Shown here piece after piece: positions 1-5,331 of a DNA stretch of 5,331 nucleotides (positions within the stretch are counted from its first letter, which is position 1; every line of letters starts with the position of its first letter). The stretch spans positions 28,732 through 34,062 of the forward strand of contig PAMR01000025.1 in the NCBI GenBank assembly GCA_002708205.1, given 5' to 3'. A model generated the notes under the pieces. The model worked only from the letters and a program-made list of their open reading frames with translations. It had not been told where the DNA came from and did no database searches. The position numbers and the translations under genes were made by a program. This stretch comes from Gammaproteobacteria bacterium. GTDB lineage: Bacteria; Pseudomonadota; Gammaproteobacteria; Pseudomonadales; Azotimanducaceae.

Positions 1-2728
1 CATCGGGTTGAAGATGCGACGACCATATCGCGACCAATGAGAACGCCCACTTGTAATTATCCGATAACGTCCCGTCGATAGTTGGTGGTCCGCCAGGATC
101 GTGATAGACCCAGTACTCGTATCCGTCGCGTTCGTATATGGTGCGATCGTTTTCTTCCAGGGCAAAGGGTCTGACCCGTCCCCACTCAGGGGATAAGAAT
201 GTCGGTTCAGTTGTCACCAGATTACCTGCCTGATCAATGGATACCGAAAGTTTTAGCGGCTGCCAATGGTTGAGGTCGACAATATTGGGGTTTCCGGGGA
301 GTTCCGGTTCGAGTGCTGGATTAACAGGGGTGTAGGCGACGTTGGCGTATCCGTTGGCTTCATTAGAGCCATCGGCGAGTCCTAAGTCGATGTAACACTG
401 AGCTATGTGGTTCCCAAGGGCGGCAGCTGAACCGTCGATATAGTCAGTGGAGTCATCATCAGTGTCATATCCTAAATAACTCATCAAGGCTTGGGCGTCC
501 CGGGTAATGAGACTGGCCCCCGGCGATGTAGCGAAGCGGTGCCGAATTAATCGATACATAGCATAACTTATGGCCTCTTCACGAGCGCCCTCAACATCGT
601 CGGGAATGTTAGAGGAAGTCTGAGTGCAACTCACTCCTGCTATGGTCTGACCTAAGAGATAGGGACGTGCCGAGGAGTCGTAGGTGGCCCAGGCGTCGTA
701 CATGGCAGCAGAACTATGAAAGAGGTTTCTGGCATGCACCGTCGGTCGGGCGAAATCGTTGCGAATGGCTTGTAATAACAACTCGTTCCAACGTCGGGCG
801 GCCGATACTGCCTCGGCTGGTCCTATCCCTGGAAGGAAGTTTGCGATAACCGTAGCAGCACCCCGAGAGATGGTTAATGTGGTCGAAGCGCTGAAGGGAT
901 CCTCAATCGAGACCGAACCTTCCGTTGTCCAGTTGCCGAAGAAATAACCCTCGGGCGGTTTGTCTGCATTAATGGTGACCAATTCCCCCTCTTTATAGTC
1001 ACCACCACCTTGCCCCCGTAAAACATTAAGTACGATGTCGGTTGGTAAACCGTCTTTATCAATATGGATTAGTTGATTTGTTTCGACATTTTGAACTTCC
1101 GTGGTTGTCCCATCTGGCCACTCAACAAGAACATCGACCACCTCGGAGTTTCCGACACCAAAATGGGCCTCCATCGGGTTCTGAGAAACATAATTCGATC
1201 CGGCTGTTATTTCTTTAACTCTTGTACCGATTCCTGTGAGAATCCTAATCTTGGCCCCAATTCCGAAGTCCTGTAGCCTAACCGTGATATATCGATTCTC
1301 ACTGGATAAATCATTGCGAAAATATTTGAGCTGCTGCTCTTCATTGTTAGCAATTAAAAGGTCTATATCTCCATCCCTATCTGCGTCGAAACATGCCACC
1401 CCTCGTCCTTGACCCCGTTCCTCCAGGCCCACGGATTTCGCAATTTCGAGAAAAGTACCATCACCTTGATTGTGAAAAAGCCTTGCAGCGTCATTTTCGT
1501 AATCGTTTGCTTCTTTAGCACTGGATTCACGCCAGCCATTGACGTGAAAAATATCTTCTAACCCATCATTATCGAAATCGGCAAAACAGGCAGCCCAACC
1601 CCACCCTCCGTCTCGAACTCCAGCGACATCGGTGACGTCACTGAATCCACCCATGCCGTCGTTAGCATAGAGTCGATTCCCGTATCCGATGATCTCTTCG
1701 GTATTTTCCGCTTCCTTGTAAATCGAGGTAACAAACCAATCCATATCGCCATCGTTATCATAATCAGCAACTGCGGCGCCCATCCCAGCTTGATCTTTGA
1801 TCACAGTTCTTTGAGTAGTCTTTGTGAACGTTCCGTCGGCATTGTTTACGAAAATCTGGCTCGTGCGAAAATCTGAGGCCATCAGCAAATCAAGATCCAT
1901 ATCTGAATCAATATCGACAAAGTTAGGAGTAAACGAGTTATCTTTCCGGAACCCAGGTGCCCGAATCTGTAGTTCTTGTGGATCGGAAGAGTCGATGATG
2001 GTCGCAGCAATCCTTGATGCAACACTCGCACTTTCAAAAGTGCCATTGCCTCGATTGCGCCAGAGAGTCTCTGTATCTTCCCGTTCGGGATTACCCCAGT
2101 GACTCAACGCAATATCCAGGTCTCCATCCCGGTCGTAGTCTGCAAAAGCGGCAGAAAATGTATTGGGGGCATTCAAAAGAATGCCAGATTCTTCGGTTAC
2201 ATCGAGGAATAGACCATCACGATTTTCCAGCACAAAATACGCGTCGCCCTCAACGGAACCGATAAATAAATCCAAGTCTCCGTCTTGATCAATGTCTGCG
2301 AACGTAGGGCCACTTCCTTTATGAGTTAAATTAAGGCCCACAGAAGCCGCAATATCGCTGAAGGTGCCGTTACCCTGGTTTTCAAACAGTTTGTTTGGTT
2401 GTGAATTACCACCACTGACATAGACGTCTATATCGCCATCTAGATCGTAGTCGACAGCTGCAAGACCACTGGCCATATATTCTGAATCTGTTGCCAACGC
2501 AGCCTGTATAGCCCACGTACGAGATAAGCCACTCGCGACCGTCCCGTCTTTGAAGGTTAATTCTGTTTGCTGAGATTGATTCGGCGAAGATGGGATAATG
2601 ATCGGCTGGTCTCGGTCAACGTTACCGTTGCCACTGCTGCCGCCGCACCCTTGGAAGAAAAGTACAAGGCTACAAAATGCAGCCTTGTACCATTTGTTTC
2701 CGTTACTTACTAATTGCTGAAGTTCCAT
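1..2728 (-). CDS. Predicted lipoprotein: FG-GAP/VCBS propeller + ASPIC/UnbV + B-repeat-like + vanadium haloperoxidase-like region (3' end outside window)
   Basis: This is an uninterrupted frame of 909 codons from ATG 2728 to position 2, continuing past the left edge. Residues 12-28 (KWYKAAFCSLVLFFQGC) form a lipoprotein-type signal. The lipobox FQGC is atypical at -3 and -2. Cys28 is followed by Gly29, not Asp, which favours outer-membrane sorting, and by a Gly/Ser/Asn linker. Seven Asp-rich calcium loops start at residues 93, 145, 197, 272, 322, 384 and 448 and suggest a beta-propeller. Residues 478-556 (NRYITVRLQDFG, then HFGVGNSE and VEWPDGTTTEVQ) match the ASPIC/UnbV domain of CRTAC1-like proteins. 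Residues 576-631 (YKEGELVTINAD, GYFFGNW) look like one divergent InlB B-repeat. From about 645, WNELLLQAIRND, RPTVHARNLFHSSAAMYDAW and, near the edge, NYKWAFSLVAIWSSHL resemble the N-terminal half of vanadium-dependent haloperoxidase/PAP2-superfamily proteins. The catalytic half is not visible, so activity is unproven. The gene overlaps the receptor by 19 nt. Confidence 0.9.
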   Translation of the reverse strand, partial: MELQQLVSNGNKWYKAAFCSLVLFFQGCGGSSGNGNVDRDQPIIIPSSPNQSQQTELTFKDGTVASGLSRTWAIQAALATDSEYMASGLAAVDYDLDGDIDVYVSGGNSQPNKLFENQGNGTFSDIAASVGLNLTHKGSGPTFADIDQDGDLDLFIGSVEGDAYFVLENRDGLFLDVTEESGILLNAPNTFSAAFADYDRDGDLDIALSHWGNPEREDTETLWRNRGNGTFESASVASRIAATIIDSSDPQELQIRAPGFRKDNSFTPNFVDIDSDMDLDLLMASDFRTSQIFVNNADGTFTKTTQRTVIKDQAGMGAAVADYDNDGDMDWFVTSIYKEAENTEEIIGYGNRLYANDGMGGFSDVTDVAGVRDGGWGWAACFADFDNDGLEDIFHVNGWRESSAKEANDYENDAARLFHNQGDGTFLEIAKSVGLEERGQGRGVACFDADRDGDIDLLIANNEEQQLKYFRNDLSSENRYITVRLQDFGIGAKIRILTGIGTRVKEITAGSNYVSQNPMEAHFGVGNSEVVDVLVEWPDGTTTEVQNVETNQLIHIDKDGLPTDIVLNVLRGQGGGDYKEGELVTINADKPPEGYFFGNWTTEGSVSIEDPFSASTTLTISRGAATVIANFLPGIGPAEAVSAARRWNELLLQAIRNDFARPTVHARNLFHSSAAMYDAWATYDSSARPYLLGQTIAGVSCTQTSSNIPDDVEGAREEAISYAMYRLIRHRFATSPGASLITRDAQALMSYLGYDTDDDSTDYIDGSAAALGNHIAQCYIDLGLADGSNEANGYANVAYTPVNPALEPELPGNPNIVDLNHWQPLKLSVSIDQAGNLVTTEPTFLSPEWGRVRPFALEENDRTIYERDGYEYWVYHDPGGPPTIDGTLSDNYKWAFSLVAIWSSHLQPD
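1361..2452 (-). repeat. Seven FG-GAP/VCBS calcium-loop repeats within the lipoprotein gene
   Basis: The loops are: DYDLDGDID (93), DIDQDGDLD (145), DYDRDGDLD (197), DIDSDMDLD (272), DYDNDGDMD (322), DFDNDGLED (384) and DADRDGDID (448). Spacings are 52, 52, 75, 50, 62 and 64 residues. Phrases such as LFENQGNGTFSDI, FVNNADGTFTKT and LFHNQGDGTFLEI fall between them, as is typical of FG-GAP/VCBS blades. Loop 4 has Met in place of the conserved Gly, and loop 6 has Leu-Glu in place of the usual Asp-x. At DNA level the loops appear as scattered degenerate copies of a pattern like ATCGCCATC. The repeats have diverged and are not recent duplications. Known of the family: such loops bind Ca2+, and seven of them fit a seven-bladed or integrin-like propeller. 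Confidence 0.88.
2655..2690 (-). terminator. Terminator- or attenuator-like hairpin just past the receptor stop
   Basis: Perfect 10-bp arms (GTACAAGGCT at 2662-2671 and AGCCTTGTAC at 2681-2690) enclose a 9-nt loop. In the minus-strand transcript the stem is followed directly by UUUUCUU. The hairpin begins 19 nt after the receptor TAG, a usual distance for an intrinsic terminator, yet it lies inside codons about 13-22 of the lipoprotein gene. Half of the stem pairs are G-C, so strength would be moderate. It may reduce read-through into the lipoprotein gene unless translating ribosomes keep the hairpin open. The inverted repeat is seen directly. Termination is inferred. Confidence 0.5.
2710..2728 (-). 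other. 19-nt overlap of receptor stop and lipoprotein start (likely translational coupling)
   Basis: The lipoprotein ATG (2726-2728) lies inside the last codons of the receptor gene, whose TAG is at 2710-2712. No clear Shine-Dalgarno sequence precedes this ATG (upstream bases GGTCTAGACTTCAC). No other ATG, GTG or TTG occurs in frame between it and the signal-peptide hydrophobic core, so it is the only sensible start nearby. Ribosomes finishing the receptor would be well placed to reinitiate here, which would tie the two protein levels together. The start is inferred from the frame and the signal peptide. Confidence 0.75.
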
Positions 2729-5268
2729 GTGAAGTCTAGACCAATACTTCGGGGAGGATCTAGATACTGATAACTGCCCCTGAGGTCACCGAACCATGGG
2801 TTTTGGGATCCTGTAGTAAGATCACTGTACCGATCGCGAACAATGCGTTCGTCGGTCAGATTCTTTGCCCACAACACGATCGACCATCGATCTTCAGCCG
2901 CATCCCGCAAGGTAGCCCGCGCATTCATCATCGTATATGCAGGTAATACGACTGTATTATCTGTATTGAACCATCGATCATCGAAATTCGAAATATCAAA
3001 GTGTAAAGTTGCAGCTAAATCACTAGTGATTGGCATGTTGTAATCCAATGACAACGTGACACTAGTCGGAGAAGAAAATATCAGTTCCTTGCCCTCGTTC
3101 TGCGCCGCATCAGTCAATTCGGTATCGACATAAGCAGCAACCAGACTACCCGACAGACGATCTGTGAAGTTCATGTTCAGATCTAAATCTATCCCAAATA
3201 TCTCGGCAGCACCTTCATTTGCATTAAATCCGACAGTCGTACCATTATCCAGTGGTCGTAGTGAACGCTGGATCACGTTTTCCCAATCAACAAAATAGCC
3301 GGCTAGCTGGACATCCATTCGGCCTTCTAGCATTTCGAACTTGGTACCAACTTCATAATTGATGACCGTATCCCCATCGAAAAAGACCACTTCTCTAAGT
3401 ATTTGAGCATCAGCACGAAGTGTCGCTATTTCTGCAGGCGTGAGATTGCCAGTGGTTTCCGCGGCGTCGGCGTCGCGTTCCTGTCTCTGAGCGGTTAGAA
3501 GCACACCTCGGTTTGCTCCTCCCGGTCGGTAACCTTCGGCGTAACTGAAATAAGTCATCAGATTCCCGCTCTCAGGACGCCAGGTAGCTACAAAGCGAGG
3601 ACTGACTTCGTCGGCATCGCTGACACCTAATTGCTCCGGTACCATAGCGCCGTACCTCCTAAACGAATCAGGTGTCGACCAATTACCGACACTAGTACTG
3701 TCACGATCGATCTTTGCACCTTTTACACCAATCAGGAAATCTTGCTCTAGACTTGCAGCGCGCGCACCCAAAGTGACTTCCAATGTGTCCGTTAGGTCAT
3801 AACTCACCTCAGCATAATACGAAGTTTCAGTGAATTCGGTTTCGTGGGAAGTTTCTGGCGAATCAAAAAAGAAGATGTCATCGTAAATTTCGCGTCCGGG
3901 TCGAAAAGACATTAAGACGCCACTCCATGACCAGTCATTAGAGTTTTTGTAGTATGTACCTGCTGTCCAACGTAATCGTTGGTCCTGCGGAGAAACAAGA
4001 CGCAATTCGTAAGTCTTTCTTTGAACATCGGTCCATCCGTCCCAGCCATAACTATCGAAGTTTTTAGCATCCGTCGGCACCGGACAGTTTGTATCTGGAT
4101 TATCCACCTCTAGTAGGCACCTGCCGGTTACATTAGCTGTGTTTGCGTCATTCCAGTCGATTCCTCGAACGATAGGATCAGCCAGTTCCCGAAAGGTCAG
4201 GCTGTCCCGCCGTGTATCGGTATAAATGAAGGTTAGATCGGCAAATTGGACATCAGCCTCAAAGGTGAACCGTGTCACATCAAAGTCATCCCAGCCATCA
4301 CCGTTCAGCCCATTAAACTCCCGTGCATTTGAAATGTAGGGGTCTTTTTGGATGAACTCCGCATCTCCACGATTACCTGCAATACTATAGGCAGTGCCAT
4401 CACCCTCTTGCGAAACCGTATAGTGAGCCCCCTCAAGGGACCAGTTATCTCCATAATACTTTAGGGCAATTCGACCACCGCTGTGGCTTGACGAGTTAAC
4501 GTCTTTTTCAAGCCCAGTACAAACAGGTCGGGCAGTTGGGTAACCATCATCACCGGCGACAGGGGTGCAGTCGTCAAGCCTGTCGATATATCCTGCACGT
4601 TTGGAATCGTAAAGCATGATTCGCGCTGCTAACCGATCGTCAATTAAAGGAATGTTGAGCATTGCGTTCGAATCGTACGATCGATCCTTCGAGTACTTAT
4701 AATTACTGCTACCAAACTTGACGCTGGCATCCCATTCATTTAGTTGAGGCGAATTGTAGATATAACGCACTGCGCCGCCCTGCGCGCCTTCACCGAACAA
4801 GGTGCCTTGAGGCCCTTTGAGCACTTCTACCCTATCAATATCAAACAAGTTCCCGGTAATTTGTCGTGCGGGACCGAGTGCCGAGGTCATGGATGTTCCG
4901 TCCAAATAAACAGCAACCATACTACCGGCAGTATCTCTCACACTATTTGTCTGTTGAGAGGTTACTCCTCGCACTGTATATCGAGATTGCCCGGCTCCTT
5001 CTCCGCCCATATTCATACCCGAGATCATGCGGAAAATCTCTCCCATTTCCTGGGCTCCGAGTTCTTTGATTACGTCCCCAGTTACCGCACCAATACCCAT
5101 AGGGGTATCCATTAGAGCTGTTTCTCTGTGAGTTGCGGTTACTATAATTTCTTCTATTTTTTCACCATCGTCTTGCGTGACTTCTTCACCTATCACTGAC
5201 GGCATTAATAGCGTCAAGACGGCTACATAAAGCCATTTAATATTTTTTAAATCGGTATTTTTTATCAC
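2710..5268 (-). CDS. TonB-dependent outer-membrane receptor, complete (852 aa)
   Basis: This is a ligand-gated outer-membrane beta-barrel transporter, energised by TonB-ExbBD, that imports a scarce substrate. Seen: a basic/hydrophobic signal peptide (about residues 1-27), a TonB box at 39-47 (EEIIVTATH), and a plug domain (about 50-172) with the family motif VEVLKGPQGTLFGEGAQGG at 147-165. The barrel follows and includes FSYAEGYRPGG (574-584), NYEVGTKFE (637-645) and, near the end, WAKNLTDERIV (800-810). The length is normal for the family. Only about 12 residues separate the signal peptide from the TonB box, so the N-terminal signalling domain of FecA-type transducers is absent. The start is GTG, supported by AGAGGA 6 nt upstream. 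Two cysteine pairs (234/250 and 384/395) lie in predicted extracellular loops. The protein ends WNFSN, without the usual terminal aromatic residue. The substrate cannot be read from the sequence. The receptor assignment is very secure. Confidence 0.97.
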   Translation of the reverse strand: MIKNTDLKNIKWLYVAVLTLLMPSVIGEEVTQDDGEKIEEIIVTATHRETALMDTPMGIGAVTGDVIKELGAQEMGEIFRMISGMNMGGEGAGQSRYTVRGVTSQQTNSVRDTAGSMVAVYLDGTSMTSALGPARQITGNLFDIDRVEVLKGPQGTLFGEGAQGGAVRYIYNSPQLNEWDASVKFGSSNYKYSKDRSYDSNAMLNIPLIDDRLAARIMLYDSKRAGYIDRLDDCTPVAGDDGYPTARPVCTGLEKDVNSSSHSGGRIALKYYGDNWSLEGAHYTVSQEGDGTAYSIAGNRGDAEFIQKDPYISNAREFNGLNGDGWDDFDVTRFTFEADVQFADLTFIYTDTRRDSLTFRELADPIVRGIDWNDANTANVTGRCLLEVDNPDTNCPVPTDAKNFDSYGWDGWTDVQRKTYELRLVSPQDQRLRWTAGTYYKNSNDWSWSGVLMSFRPGREIYDDIFFFDSPETSHETEFTETSYYAEVSYDLTDTLEVTLGARAASLEQDFLIGVKGAKIDRDSTSVGNWSTPDSFRRYGAMVPEQLGVSDADEVSPRFVATWRPESGNLMTYFSYAEGYRPGGANRGVLLTAQRQERDADAAETTGNLTPAEIATLRADAQILREVVFFDGDTVINYEVGTKFEMLEGRMDVQLAGYFVDWENVIQRSLRPLDNGTTVGFNANEGAAEIFGIDLDLNMNFTDRLSGSLVAAYVDTELTDAAQNEGKELIFSSPTSVTLSLDYNMPITSDLAATLHFDISNFDDRWFNTDNTVVLPAYTMMNARATLRDAAEDRWSIVLWAKNLTDERIVRDRYSDLTTGSQNPWFGDLRGSYQYLDPPRSIGLDFTWNFSN

Positions 5269-5274
5269 CTATGT

Positions 5275-5280
5275 TCCTCT
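5275..5280 (-). promoter_or_regulatory. Ribosome binding site (AGAGGA) that decides the GTG start of the receptor
   Basis: On the minus strand AGAGGA stands 6 nt before GTG (5266-5268). No ATG is placed as well, and the next codons (ATA AAA AAT ACC) lead straight into the signal peptide. This spacing is good and supports GTG as the true start. Confidence 0.7.
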
Positions 5281-5288
5281 TCTATGAG

Positions 5289-5319
5289 ATTAACTCAGAC
5301 AACCGGGGATCCCGGTCAA
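5289..5319 (-). promoter_or_regulatory. Weak candidate sigma-70 promoter for the receptor unit
   Basis: On the minus strand TTGACC (5314-5319) matches five of six bases of a -35 box. GTTAAT (5289-5294) matches four of six of a -10 box, with a long 19-nt spacer. Transcription would start near 5282, leaving a very short leader with the ribosome binding site almost at its 5' end, which counts against it. The inverted repeat would sit between the two boxes, where a repressor commonly binds. The true promoter may lie beyond the right edge. Confidence 0.22.
5302..5316. promoter_or_regulatory. 15-bp inverted repeat upstream of the receptor (possible operator)
   Basis: Perfect 6-bp arms ACCGGG (5302-5307) and CCCGGT (5311-5316) flank a 3-nt centre GAT. 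The element is far more GC-rich than the surrounding leader and lies 34 nt upstream of the receptor start. No U-run follows on either strand, so it does not look like a terminator. A protein binding site is plausible. The sequence does not match a Fur box or another operator I recognise. Confidence 0.35.
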
Positions 5320-5331
5320 ACTAACTGTTAA

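Noticed and set aside
667..1276. Small open frames on both strands in the left part
   Set aside because: All fall inside the uninterrupted minus-strand frame encoding the ASPIC/UnbV, B-repeat-like and haloperoxidase-like parts. None has a convincing ribosome binding site or family motif.
1824..2265. Two overlapping plus-strand open frames of 92 and 83 codons
   Set aside because: They are antisense to the calcium-loop repeats of the lipoprotein gene. The minus-strand frame is continuous and has clear domain motifs.
1..2728. Possible frameshift or pseudogene, since no complete open frame covers this region
   Set aside because: Codon-by-codon reading shows a single intact frame from 2728 to the edge. 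It looks incomplete only because its stop lies outside the window.
4744..5115. 123-codon open frame on the plus strand
   Set aside because: It lies antisense to the plug-domain codons of the receptor, shows no recognisable domain, and its composition fits a shadow of the coding strand.
5148..5268. FecA-type signalling domain at the receptor N-terminus
   Set aside because: Only about 12 residues lie between the predicted signal peptide and the TonB box, too few for the roughly 80-residue transducer domain.
1..5331. CRISPR array, tRNA, rRNA, insertion sequence or attachment site
   Set aside because: No regularly spaced identical repeats, cloverleaf sequence, rRNA motif, transposase or terminal repeat was found. 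More than 98 percent of the window is covered by the two genes.

Overview
The window holds two genes on the minus strand that read as one transcription unit running right to left. It has almost no intergenic DNA. The genes are a complete TonB-dependent outer-membrane receptor (2710-5268, 852 aa, GTG start) and, overlapping its end by 19 nt, a large predicted lipoprotein (start 2728) that stays open through at least 909 codons and runs off the left edge. I translated the second gene codon by codon from 2728 to position 2 and found no stop.

The downstream protein is the notable part. In order it shows: a lipoprotein-type signal ending at Cys28; seven FG-GAP/VCBS-type calcium loops (residues about 93-456); an ASPIC/UnbV-type domain (about 478-556), the usual end of CRTAC1-like proteins; one glycine-rich B-repeat-like module (about 576-631); and a region (from about 645 to the edge) that resembles the N-terminal half of vanadium-dependent haloperoxidase / PAP2-superfamily proteins. 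The expected vanadate-binding and catalytic residues would lie beyond the window, so enzyme activity cannot be judged here.

The only non-coding stretch is the 63 nt upstream of the receptor (5269-5331). It holds a good ribosome binding site, a 15-bp inverted repeat and a weak candidate promoter. A second structure, a 10-bp perfect stem followed by a U-rich run, lies just past the receptor stop but inside the signal-peptide codons of the lipoprotein. It looks like an intrinsic terminator or attenuator between the two genes.

TonB-dependent uptake, a Lol-type lipoprotein signal and Shine-Dalgarno use point to a Gram-negative bacterium. The receptor style, with loop-rich acidic sequence and a TonB box of the form EIIVTATHR, and the moderate GC content fit a marine or aquatic gammaproteobacterium best, but this is an impression and not a proven assignment. 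A working model is that the receptor and an outer-membrane-anchored, calcium-binding propeller/peroxidase-like lipoprotein act together at the cell surface, on a substrate the sequence does not reveal.
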